Part shown: piece by piece, positions 1 to 6,307 of the stretch
Layout of the letters: every line of letters begins with the position of its first letter
Numbering within the stretch: the stretch's first letter is position 1
DNA from: Verrucomicrobiota bacterium
GTDB taxonomy: Bacteria > Verrucomicrobiota > Verrucomicrobiae > Chthoniobacterales > UBA10450
Reading direction: 5' to 3'
Assembly (NCBI GenBank): GCA_005887855.1
Contig: VBQB01000285.1
Coordinates: 1-12,192, forward strand
DNA: 12,192 nt
The notes under the pieces: model-generated
The model's database searches: none
The model's input: only the letters and a program-made list of their open reading frames with translations
Told to the model about the DNA's origin: nothing
Program-made: the position numbers and the translations under genes

Positions 1-2
1 CG

Positions 3-27
3 CCAGGAAAGCGCGTGGATTTCCTGG
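3..27. terminator. Stem-loop at the left edge, possible terminator of an upstream gene
   Basis: CCAGGAAA (3-10) and TTTCCTGG (20-27) form a perfect 8-bp inverted repeat around a 9-nt loop. There is no clear T-run after it on the + strand, so an intrinsic terminator role for a gene left of the window is only a possibility. ATTTCCTG recurs at 44-51, so part of this may be a short direct repeat. Confidence 0.3.
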
Positions 28-86
28 TGTTTCGACGTGCAACATTTCCTGATTCGCGCGGTTCAATTCGCCAACGAAGATCATTT

Positions 87-476
87 ATGAGACGGAGTTT
101 TTTTGCAATCGGTTCGATCATCGTCTTGAGTTCTTTCATTCTTAGTTCGTGTGACACCCCGGTTGGTCAGGGCGCCGGATGGGGCGCAGCGACTGGCGCA
201 ATCATTGGCGGCGCGGCGACTGGTCATGTTCGCGGCGCAGCGATTGGCGCCGCTGCGGGGGCTGCGGCCGGTGCATTGGTCGGCGCAGCGGTGCAAGAAG
301 ACCAAGTCGCGCGTTACGGCCCGCCGCCGCCGGGCGGTTTTCCAATCGCGCGCTGGGCCGGAACGCCCGGCTTTTACTACAGTCCCTACACCGGGCGCGT
401 CTACGATCTTCGCGGGATTCCGCCTGGTGGGCTCACCCGCGATGTCGATACTGGCCGGCTTTTCCGCAAACCGTAA
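87..476 (+). CDS. Glycine-zipper lipoprotein, small envelope protein
   Basis: A 129-residue protein with a lipoprotein signal peptide: basic start MRRS, hydrophobic core, and lipobox LSSC with the acylated cysteine at 22. Residues about 29-68 are an alanine/glycine-rich glycine-zipper segment (GAGWGAATGAIIGGAA and later repeats) of the type that packs as paired membrane helices in small outer-membrane lipoproteins. A proline/glycine patch (79-84) and an aromatic tail with FYYSPYTGRVYDLRG follow. An exact-type DNA duplication, GGCGCAGCGAYTGGCGC at 183-199 and 234-250, shows that the zipper grew by a 51-bp repeat. I chose the ATG at 87 because it starts at the signal peptide; the reading frame is open further upstream from a GTG at 15, but that extension is not signal-like. 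Asp follows the lipid cysteine, which in enteric bacteria keeps lipoproteins in the inner membrane; whether this holds here is unknown. Its precise function is not known. Confidence 0.85.
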   Translation: MRRSFFAIGSIIVLSSFILSSCDTPVGQGAGWGAATGAIIGGAATGHVRGAAIGAAAGAAAGALVGAAVQEDQVARYGPPPPGGFPIARWAGTPGFYYSPYTGRVYDLRGIPPGGLTRDVDTGRLFRKP

Positions 477-494
477 CTAAATGGCAGTTTAGTT
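475..494. terminator. AT-rich hairpin between convergent genes
   Basis: AACTAAA (475-481) and TTTAGTT (488-494) are a perfect 7-bp inverted repeat with a 6-nt loop. It overlaps the stop codon of the lipoprotein gene and lies just before the end of the opposing ubiD-like gene. The place fits a bidirectional terminator, but the stem is A/T-rich and weak, so this is tentative. Confidence 0.35.
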
Positions 495-513
495 CAGGAG
501 CTTCCGCCGGAGA

Positions 514-1983
514 TCAGCCCGTTTGCGCCTGTAGTGCATCCACGAGCGCCTGCACTTCCTCTGTCATTTTCAACAGTTCCGGCCACGGTCGATGATAATT
601 CTCGCCGGGCAATTTGCGCGTGGCATCGAAACCCATATGCGAACCGATGTTCTGATCGGTGGGCGCATGGTCGAGCGAATCGCTCGGATTTCTGATGATG
701 GTTGTGTCCCGGGCAGGATCGGTGTTCGCGCACAAACGGAAGAGCACTTCACTCGTGTTGTGCACGTCGCAATCTTCATCGACTGCCACGATGTATTTGC
801 TGAACATCATCTGGCCCATACCCCAGAGTCCGTGCATGACTTTAAAGGCCTGATACGGGTACTGCTTCCTGATGCTGACGAAGACCAGGTTGTGAAAAAC
901 GCCTTCCGGCGGCAGTGTCATGTCCACAATCTCCGGAAAATTCATTTTGAATACCGGCAAGAAGATCCGCACACAGGCGTCACCGATATAGTAATCTTCC
1001 ATCGGCGGCACGCCGACGATCGTCGTCGGATAAATTGCGTCGCGCTGATGGCTGATCGCGGTCAGGTGGAAGACCGGATAATCTTCGACTGCGGTGTAAA
1101 AGCCAGTGTGATCGCCAAACGGACCCTCGGGGCGCATCTCGCCGGGCTGCACATAACCTTCCAAGACAAAATCAACGTCTGCCGGTACATCGACGTCGAT
1201 TGTTTTACAGCGGACGAGCTCGATTGATTTTTTTCGCAGAAAACCCGAAAAAAGAATTTCATCCAAACCGTCCGGCAACGGCGCCGTTGCCGCGAATGTG
1301 TAGACCGGATCGCCGCCCAGTGTTACCGCGACCGGCATGCGCTCGCCGCGCTCATAATAGCGCTTGCCGTGGCGCGCACCGACCTTGTGGATTTGCCAAT
1401 GCATACCAGTCGTACGCTCATCGTAAAGTTGCATCCGATAGACGCCAACATTGCGTGCTCCCGTCTCGGGGTCGCGTGTGTGCACATTCGGCAATGTGAT
1501 AAAACGTCCGCCGTCTTTCGGCCAGCATTTGAGAATTGGCAGATCGCTCAATGAAAAATCCTTTCCACCGTCGATTTTGTGCACAACTTCCTGGCAAACT
1601 CCTTCTTTCACCCGTTTGGGCCGCGCGTGCAGTAGATGAATTCCTTGCTTGAGCAGATTCCAACCTTCGCGCAGATCGGTTGGCGGTTTTGCTTTTAGGA
1701 TAAATTGGATTTCCTGCGCGACGTCTCCGATGTCCGCGACCTGCAGCGCGAGCGCCATCCGACGGCGTGATCCCATGGTATTGATTGCGACCGGAAACTC
1801 CGATTTTTTCCCATCGACAACCGGTTGCTCGAAAAAAAGCGCTTTGCCGCCGCCGGGCGATTTCATTTCGCGGTCAGCCCATTCCGCGATGAGCAGATCC
1901 GTGTCGACCGGAACAGCGACGCGTTTCACCTCGCCCGTTTGTTCAAGAGCGTCGAGAAACTTTCGAAATGAGCGGTAAGCCAT
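514..1983 (-). CDS. ubiD: UbiD-family decarboxylase (prenylated-FMN dependent)
   Basis: A 489-residue UbiD-family (de)carboxylase, close in length to E. coli UbiD. These cytoplasmic enzymes use prenylated FMN, made by UbiX, to decarboxylate aromatic acids in quinone synthesis. Visible landmarks are the N-terminal MAYRSFRKFLDALEQTGEV region, LPNVHTRDPETGARNVGVYRMQ at about 164-185 (cofactor and metal-binding region), EMRPEGPFGDHTGFY at 282-296 with the conserved acidic pair, and a C-terminal DHAPTDQN segment at 438-445. The substrate could be 4-hydroxy-3-polyprenylbenzoate (ubiquinone) or 1,4-dihydroxy-6-naphthoate (the UbiD-like decarboxylase of the futalosine menaquinone pathway). The sequence alone does not decide, and no ubiX or other quinone gene lies in the window. 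No Shine-Dalgarno site is seen before the ATG. The family call is secure; the substrate is open. Confidence 0.93.
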   Translation of the reverse strand: MAYRSFRKFLDALEQTGEVKRVAVPVDTDLLIAEWADREMKSPGGGKALFFEQPVVDGKKSEFPVAINTMGSRRRMALALQVADIGDVAQEIQFILKAKPPTDLREGWNLLKQGIHLLHARPKRVKEGVCQEVVHKIDGGKDFSLSDLPILKCWPKDGGRFITLPNVHTRDPETGARNVGVYRMQLYDERTTGMHWQIHKVGARHGKRYYERGERMPVAVTLGGDPVYTFAATAPLPDGLDEILFSGFLRKKSIELVRCKTIDVDVPADVDFVLEGYVQPGEMRPEGPFGDHTGFYTAVEDYPVFHLTAISHQRDAIYPTTIVGVPPMEDYYIGDACVRIFLPVFKMNFPEIVDMTLPPEGVFHNLVFVSIRKQYPYQAFKVMHGLWGMGQMMFSKYIVAVDEDCDVHNTSEVLFRLCANTDPARDTTIIRNPSDSLDHAPTDQNIGSHMGFDATRKLPGENYHRPWPELLKMTEEVQALVDALQAQTG

Positions 1984-1985
1984 TG

Positions 1986-2034
1986 GTGAGGCGTGCCGCT
2001 ACACTGATTCGTTCTGTCGTAGAACGCGACAGAA
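1986..2034 (-). terminator. Hairpin and repeat remnant between the lipoprotein gene and ubiD
   Basis: The gap downstream of the lipoprotein gene (read on the minus strand) holds TTCTGTCG (2012-2019) and CGACAGAA (2027-2034), a perfect 8-bp inverted repeat with a 7-nt loop. Next to it, + strand 1988-2004 reads GAGGCGTGCCGCTACA, which resembles the GCTACA end of the palindromic repeats elsewhere in the window. The hairpin may stop or slow transcription before ubiD. No T-run follows, so a terminator role is uncertain. Confidence 0.35.
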
Positions 2035-2041
2035 TTCTTAA

Positions 2042-2569
2042 TCAGGGATACGGCGGCACCAAGTATTGGAACGACATCACTCGGCCATTCGCGAAGGTGA
2101 CCGTTTTGTACGGATAAGGGATACTCGGCGGAATATATGAATAATAAAATGGGTCGTAGAACGGACTGCCAAAGAACACGAAGGACCGGCCGCCGTGGTG
2201 ATGATGTCGCCCCACGAAACCGACACTGGTAAATCCGAACCCGTAACCAAAACCAGGACCGTAGTAGGGGCCGGGACCATAGTAAGGATAAGTCGTGTAA
2301 TTTACATAAATCCAAGTTTCAGTGGGGCGGCCACGCATGTTGCCCACAATTTTCCGATCGGGCGAGCCCCATGCCAGCCAGACCGCGCCTTGTGACATAC
2401 CGGCGCGCACCTGTCCCTGGCTTACCAACGCCTGGTCGCCAGGAGAAAGGGTCTGATAAATTTCAGGATGTCCCGAAATTCGCGTCTCCGTCGTGGAACA
2501 GCTCGCAAGGATCAACGCGCTGCCTGCAATGCCGAACGTGAGCGCCTTAAAAAAGAATTGACGCATCAT
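2042..2569 (-). CDS. BamE/SmpA-like lipoprotein with Gly/Tyr/His-rich tail
   Basis: A 175-residue predicted lipoprotein. The signal peptide ends in lipobox LASC with the acylated cysteine at 24, followed by serine, which in enterics would send it to the outer membrane. Residues about 36-76 (LSPGDQALVSQGQVRAGMSQ, then a VWLAWGSPDRK stretch) resemble the short alpha-helical start of BamE/SmpA/OmlA-type domains, where a 'G-M-s-...-v-...-GxP' pattern is typical. The C-terminal half is unusual: YYGPGPYYGPGFGYGFGF (97-113), a four-histidine run at 122-125, and repeated Tyr/Pro pairs to the end. Two adjacent ATG codons (2569 and 2566) could start it. A good sigma70-type promoter lies so close upstream that transcription would begin at the start codon. 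Its role is unknown beyond 'envelope lipoprotein'. Confidence 0.8.
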   Translation of the reverse strand: MMRQFFFKALTFGIAGSALILASCSTTETRISGHPEIYQTLSPGDQALVSQGQVRAGMSQGAVWLAWGSPDRKIVGNMRGRPTETWIYVNYTTYPYYGPGPYYGPGFGYGFGFTSVGFVGRHHHHGGRSFVFFGSPFYDPFYYSYIPPSIPYPYKTVTFANGRVMSFQYLVPPYP

Positions 2570-2574
2570 GCTCG

Positions 2575-2602
2575 AAAATACGAGCGAGATTCAGCCAGTC
2601 AA
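2575..2602 (-). promoter_or_regulatory. Predicted sigma70-type promoter, leaderless arrangement
   Basis: On the minus strand TTGACT (2602-2597) and TATTTT (2580-2575) are separated by 16 nt, close to -35/-10 consensus. Only five bases (CGAGC) separate the -10 box from the ATGATG start, so the transcript should begin at or next to the start codon. GCTCG and CGAGC also flank the -10 box as a 5-bp inverted repeat (2570-2574/2581-2585). This is pattern-based only. Confidence 0.45.
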
Positions 2603-2660
2603 CTCCTCTAGGCCCGGACCATCTTGATTAAGACTATTCGTGCGATTAGCCTTCTGCTCA

Positions 2661-3662
2661 ATGCAGGATCGGTACGGCCATCGGATTTCCTATCTGCGTG
2701 TCTCGATCACAGACCGCTGCAACGAGCGCTGCACGTATTGCATGCCGCATGAGTTGCAGGAGTGGTTGCCGCGCGAAGAAATCCTGACTTTCGAGGAAGC
2801 CTTGCGCCTTATTCGCATTGCAACCGAGCTGGGTGTGTCGAAGGTCAGGATTACTGGGGGCGAGCCGCTCACTCGCCGCGGGGTAATGGGTCTCATTCGC
2901 GAGGTTCCGAAAATTCCCGGGCTTCACGATGTAGGTCTTTCGACGAACGGGACGCTCCTCGCGCGTGAAGTTGAGCCGGGGACAACAATGGCGCGCGCTT
3001 TACAAAGCGCCGGCGTGCGATCGGTCAACGTCTCGCTCGATACATTGGATCGACAGGTTTATTCCGAAATCACCGGACGAGACTGGCACGCGCAAGTCCT
3101 CGACGGAATTGACGCGGCCATCGCGGCTGGATTCGATCAGATTAAACTAAACACTGTGCTGATGCGTGACCGGAATGAGGACCAGTTGATTCCGCTAATC
3201 GAGTTTGCCGCAGCGCGCAATTTGATCCTGCGTTTCATCGAGATGATGCCCGTCAGCACAACCCAAGTTCTCGATGAAGAAAACTTCATGTCGATCCTTG
3301 CAACGAAACGCATGATCGAATCGCATTACGGCAGCTTAATTCTGGAGCCGGAGTTTCGAACTAATGGCCCGGCCACTTACTATCAAATACCCGGCCGACG
3401 GCAGCGCATCGGCTTTATAGGCGCGATGACAAATCTTCATTTTTGCGAAAGCTGCAACAAACTTCGTCTCACGTGCGATGGGAAATTGCGTCCTTGTCTC
3501 GGCAGCTATCTCGAGTTCGATATTATGAAACCACTTCGGGCCGGTGCGAGTGATGAGGAACTCAAGCAATTCTTTCTCGAAGTTGTCGATCGAAAGCCTG
3601 AGCAACACGACTTTCGCAATAATTACAAGCCGGGGCGCAAGATGGTCGCAATCGGTGGCTGA
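2661..3662 (+). CDS. moaA: GTP 3',8-cyclase MoaA, first step of molybdenum cofactor synthesis
   Basis: A radical-SAM enzyme that turns GTP into 3',8-cyclo-7,8-dihydro-GTP. Residue numbers here count from the in-frame GTG at 2640 (340 residues). The SAM cluster motif is TDRCNERCTYC with cysteines 27, 31 and 34. GGEPLTRR (73-80) is the SAM-binding motif. The second 4Fe-4S cluster motif, FCESCNKLRLTCDGKLRPC, carries Cys269, Cys272 and Cys286 in the family's CxxC-x13-C spacing. The protein ends in the conserved Gly-Gly needed for activity. I chose ATG 2661 (333 residues, MQDRYGHRISYLR) because family members begin close to that DRFGR-like segment; GTG 2640 is possible. No Shine-Dalgarno site precedes either. 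moaC follows after three bases, so the two are surely co-transcribed. Confidence 0.96.
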   Translation: MQDRYGHRISYLRVSITDRCNERCTYCMPHELQEWLPREEILTFEEALRLIRIATELGVSKVRITGGEPLTRRGVMGLIREVPKIPGLHDVGLSTNGTLLAREVEPGTTMARALQSAGVRSVNVSLDTLDRQVYSEITGRDWHAQVLDGIDAAIAAGFDQIKLNTVLMRDRNEDQLIPLIEFAAARNLILRFIEMMPVSTTQVLDEENFMSILATKRMIESHYGSLILEPEFRTNGPATYYQIPGRRQRIGFIGAMTNLHFCESCNKLRLTCDGKLRPCLGSYLEFDIMKPLRAGASDEELKQFFLEVVDRKPEQHDFRNNYKPGRKMVAIGG

Positions 3663-3665
3663 CCG

Positions 3666-4160
3666 ATGAGGCGTCTTACGCACATTGGCGCGGATGGCCG
3701 AGCGCAGATGGTCGATGTCTCGGCCAAGCCGCTCAGCGCGCGAACCGCAGTTGCAACAGGGAAAATTCGGCTTCAGCGCGAAACGCTCGACCTGATTTCA
3801 AATGAGCAAATCGCGAAAGGCAACGTCTTTGCGACGGCACGGATAGCCGGCATTCAGGCTGCGAAGCAGACCGCGCACCTCATTCCGCTTTGCCACACGC
3901 TGCCCCTAAGCGAAGTCAAGATCGACATTGTCATATCAAACGATCACGCAGAGGTGAAATGTACTGCCCGGACTGTTGCGCAGACCGGCGTAGAGATGGA
4001 AGCGCTTAGCGGCGTAGCGGTCGCGCTGCTCACGATCTACGACATGTGCAAAGCCGTGGATAAAGAGATGGAGATGACGGATGTGCGTTTGGTTGAGAAG
4101 ACCAAAAGCCCCATCACGGCGGTCTATGACCACCGGAACCAAAGCAGACGACGCTCATAG
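3666..4160 (+). CDS. moaC: Cyclic pyranopterin monophosphate synthase MoaC
   Basis: A 164-residue MoaC that converts the MoaA product into cyclic pyranopterin monophosphate. It shows the family signatures LIPLCHTLPLSEVKI (72-86) with the active-site histidine, and GVEMEALSGVAVALLTIYDM followed by CKAVDKEM (107-134) with the paired glutamates and the Asp/Lys of the active site. It begins three bases after moaA and lies in the same operon. The natural C-terminus is blurred. The last residues (about RRS) and the TAG stop lie inside a half copy of a palindromic repeat (4150-4173), so a short original tail may have been replaced. All catalytic regions are intact and I expect a working enzyme. Confidence 0.96.
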   Translation: MRRLTHIGADGRAQMVDVSAKPLSARTAVATGKIRLQRETLDLISNEQIAKGNVFATARIAGIQAAKQTAHLIPLCHTLPLSEVKIDIVISNDHAEVKCTARTVAQTGVEMEALSGVAVALLTIYDMCKAVDKEMEMTDVRLVEKTKSPITAVYDHRNQSRRRS

Positions 4161-4173
4161 AGCGCCGCTACAA
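4150..4173 (+). repeat. Half palindromic repeat at the moaC stop codon
   Basis: CGCTC ATA GAGCG (4152-4164) is a 5-bp stem with a 3-nt loop, followed by CCGCTACAA. The layout (hairpin with 3-nt loop, then GCTACA) matches the elements at 4700-4752 and inside dnaX. The loop supplies the moaC stop codon (TAG, 4158-4160). The 5' TAGCC end of a full element is not seen. Confidence 0.55.
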
Positions 4174-4177
4174 TAAA

Positions 4178-4660
4178 GTGCAAATACAAGTTGGAATCAT
4201 CACAATTTCGGACCGCGCCAGCGCCAACGAATACAAGGACCTGGGTGGGCCGGTACTCAGGGAAGCGGCGCAAAAAGCGGGTTGGCAAATTCTTTCCGAA
4301 GCGGTTGTTCCGGATGACACAGAACGCATTCAAGAAACGATTCGCTCTTTTTCACAACAAGGCTGCGGCTTGATTTTGACGACAGGTGGGACAGGCGCCG
4401 GCCCGCGCGACGTCACGCCCGAAGCGATCCGCGCGATCATGCGCGTAGAACTGCCCGGCTTCGGAGAGATAATGCGCGCTGAATCGATGAAGATCACGCC
4501 GAACTCGATCTTGTCGCGCAGCCTGGCCGCGATTGTCGATCTTTCCCTCGTGATTGCACTTCCAGGAAAACCGAGCGGCGCCGTGGAATGCCTCGGCTTC
4601 GTCGTCGGCGCAATCCCCCACGGTGTCGCCCTCGCTCAGCGCGTGCCGACTTCGTGTTGA
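4178..4660 (+). CDS. mogA: Molybdopterin adenylyltransferase / MoaB-type protein
   Basis: A 160-residue MogA/MoaB-family protein. The family binds molybdopterin and activates it with ATP before molybdenum insertion. Landmarks are the start VGIITISDRAS (5-15), the molybdopterin-binding loop TTGGTGAGPRDVTPEA (68-83) and LPGKPSGAVECL (128-139). MoaB and MogA share these motifs, so the exact name is uncertain; only length and clustering with moaA/moaC are at hand. The start is GTG at 4178, 17 bases after moaC; no Shine-Dalgarno site is visible and the gap is filled by the tail of a palindromic repeat. moaD, moaE and moeA are not in the window, so the pathway must be completed elsewhere. Convergent with the M23 peptidase gene. 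Confidence 0.92.
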   Translation: MQIQVGIITISDRASANEYKDLGGPVLREAAQKAGWQILSEAVVPDDTERIQETIRSFSQQGCGLILTTGGTGAGPRDVTPEAIRAIMRVELPGFGEIMRAESMKITPNSILSRSLAAIVDLSLVIALPGKPSGAVECLGFVVGAIPHGVALAQRVPTSC

Positions 4661-4699
4661 ATTGGAAGGGTGCGGTCGCCGAGCGCGCCGACGAAAATA

Positions 4700-4752
4700 T
4701 AGCCACGACTCTGCTGGCCTGCACGACGCGCCTCACAGAGGCGCGGCTACAG
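4700..4752. repeat. Full palindromic intergenic repeat between convergent genes
   Basis: The element begins TAGCC (4700-4704) and ends GGCTACAG (4745-4752), so its ends pair as TAGCC/GGCTA. Near the right end is a perfect 8-bp stem, CGCGCCTC ACA GAGGCGCG (4727-4745). Its order of parts and its size (53 bases against 52 for the same span) match the dnaX element at 9021-9077. It fills most of the 102-base gap between mogA and the M23 gene and may act as a transcription stop or mRNA end stabiliser for both. Confidence 0.7.
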
Positions 4753-4762
4753 CCCTTGATCT

Positions 4763-5812
4763 TCAGTTCGGATAAATCAGCAATCGCATTAATTGTTTGC
4801 CGTATTCAGTGAGATGCGCACTACTGTCGCGGCCGGAAATTTCGTCTCGCGTCAAATAGGAATAATCGACCGAGCCTTTCTTAATATAACTCAGCTCCGG
4901 CTGTGCTACGCCTTTATAGCTTGGTTCAATTCTTAGGGGCAGACCGGAGCGTGCGAAAGAAACTTCCCACGAAGATTTTTCGTTTCGGCCGTCACCGGTC
5001 AGCATCCAGGGATAAAGTCTCGGCAGCTCGAAGTACCGTGATTTAGGCAAGGTCACTTTGTAGAATGTTTCCTCCTCATTGAGAAACTTGGGAACGGTGA
5101 GCGATGGATTTTTGCGGAACGCGAGATAGAGGCGCGCGACATCGAGGCCGGCGAGATTGATTCCGTTGTAAATGCCATTGTGATTAGGATCATTCTTATA
5201 GAACGCGTTGTGCCACGCTTCGAAGCGATGGCTGAGCATCAGATCTAGTTCCAAGTGAAGATGCGCGCGCGACTGATTCAGTCCGGCTCCGGTGTAGCCC
5301 ATCACGGCGACGCGTTGCCCGCGCTTCACCGTGTCGCCGGGCTGCACCGCGATCGAACTCAGATGGCCGTACAGACTGTAGTAGCTTGAGCCATCCCAAC
5401 GGTGCTCAATCACAATGTATTTCCCATAGTTCGAGTAACCGGGGACGAGGTTTGTGTGGACGACTTTCCCATCGCCAATGGCGCGCACTTCATCGAGCGG
5501 TTCGCCGTGCGGATCGCGGTGTAGAGGTCGGATATCGATTCCTTCGTGGAAGCGGGTGTAAGACATGCCTGCCGATGTCTCAACGGGGTCACGGACAAAG
5601 CCGTATTGGCCACCCTCCCACGGCGTCGACTTCACCCCCTTGTAGTTGCGCTCGATGTATTGATAGAATGCCGGACCGCCGCCGGAGAAAAGAGCGTCAT
5701 TGTCTGTCGGCAGAGCGAGATCGAGCGTTTGATGTTGCATCTGCGCCATCAGGGTGGAACGAATCAGCAAAAGCGCGAGTGTCGCGGCAATGAAATGAAT
5801 CTTCACATTCAT
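4763..5812 (-). CDS. Exported M23 family metallopeptidase (LytM-type)
   Basis: A 349-residue protein with an N-terminal signal peptide (MNVKIHFIAATLALLLIRST, likely cleaved after AQ near 23-25) and an M23 zinc peptidase domain at about 85-190. The zinc ligands are visible as HEGID (His89, Asp93) and HLHLEL (His184, His186), with YGHLSS around His150 as the other conserved histidine. Such enzymes cut peptidoglycan cross-bridges in the periplasm or regulate amidases. The region after the domain (about 200-349) is long for the family, with many Tyr/Trp residues and no domain I recognise. The start is fixed by the signal peptide. It is divergent from the DUF4440-like gene with only 24 bases between start codons, so the two promoters must overlap or lie in each other's coding ends. 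Confidence 0.9.
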   Translation of the reverse strand: MNVKIHFIAATLALLLIRSTLMAQMQHQTLDLALPTDNDALFSGGGPAFYQYIERNYKGVKSTPWEGGQYGFVRDPVETSAGMSYTRFHEGIDIRPLHRDPHGEPLDEVRAIGDGKVVHTNLVPGYSNYGKYIVIEHRWDGSSYYSLYGHLSSIAVQPGDTVKRGQRVAVMGYTGAGLNQSRAHLHLELDLMLSHRFEAWHNAFYKNDPNHNGIYNGINLAGLDVARLYLAFRKNPSLTVPKFLNEEETFYKVTLPKSRYFELPRLYPWMLTGDGRNEKSSWEVSFARSGLPLRIEPSYKGVAQPELSYIKKGSVDYSYLTRDEISGRDSSAHLTEYGKQLMRLLIYPN

Positions 5813-5836
5813 CGAATCTTAAACGAGGGCAAACTT

Positions 5837-6289
5837 ATGAAGCTGCGCTTGGGAATGATCTGCCTGGCCGCGATTGCATCCTTGATTTCTCCAGCGTTCG
5901 CATTCGGGCGTAACCCGGAACGGCAAAAGCTGGATGAACAAACAGTTCTTCGCATCGAACATGATTGGTTAAAAGCATTGACTGAACGTGATCGCGCAGC
6001 GCTCGACCGCATTCTCGCCGAGGACTTCATGAACTCCACGTGGAAGGGAGAACTGCGCGACAAACGGCAAATGCTCGAAGGACTGGCCAAGCCTGTTAGA
6101 TACTCTCAGCGCTTGGATGACTTGAAAGTTAATCTTTATCAAGAGACTGCGATTGTGAGGGGCATAAACATCGTAACCGATCAAACCGTTCGCATCCTGA
6201 CGAGAATTCGCTTCACTGACGTTTTCATTTATCGGGGCGGCCGGTGGCAGGCGGTCGCCGCACAAGAGACAGAGAATAAGACCCGATGA
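5837..6289 (+). CDS. Exported NTF2-like protein (DUF4440 / SnoaL-like fold)
   Basis: A 150-residue protein with a cleavable signal peptide (MKLRLGMICLAAIASLISPA, cut near AFA at 20-22) and one NTF2-like domain from about 33 to 145. Typical features are the opening helix VLRIEHDWLKALTERDRAAL followed by LAEDF, the 'fvnstw..G.l.dk' turn (65-79) and the closing strands TRIRFTDVFIYRGGRWQAVA. Members bind small ligands or are inactive relatives of ketosteroid isomerase; the ligand here is unknown. The ATG at 5837 is supported by the signal peptide and by a purine-rich GAGGG (5825-5829) seven bases upstream, one of the few good Shine-Dalgarno sites in the window. The reading frame is open far upstream (to 5546), but that part lies antisense to the M23 gene and is not real. 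Confidence 0.85.
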   Translation: MKLRLGMICLAAIASLISPAFAFGRNPERQKLDEQTVLRIEHDWLKALTERDRAALDRILAEDFMNSTWKGELRDKRQMLEGLAKPVRYSQRLDDLKVNLYQETAIVRGINIVTDQTVRILTRIRFTDVFIYRGGRWQAVAAQETENKTR

Positions 6290-6307
6290 AATCCAGCGGC
6301 CGGAGGT

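Noticed and set aside
15..86. GTG start 24 codons upstream of the glycine-zipper lipoprotein
   Set aside because: It would bury the lipoprotein signal peptide behind a charged extension; ATG 87 fits the signal peptide.
501..513. CTTCCGCCGGAG near the end of the UbiD gene as a terminator
   Set aside because: Only a 4-bp stem with a 1-nt loop; not a plausible hairpin.
592..1227. + strand open frame of 211 codons
   Set aside because: Antisense shadow of the UbiD-family gene.
4661..4762. Possible small gene between mogA and the M23 gene
   Set aside because: The space is mostly palindromic repeat, and open frames through it lack coding features.
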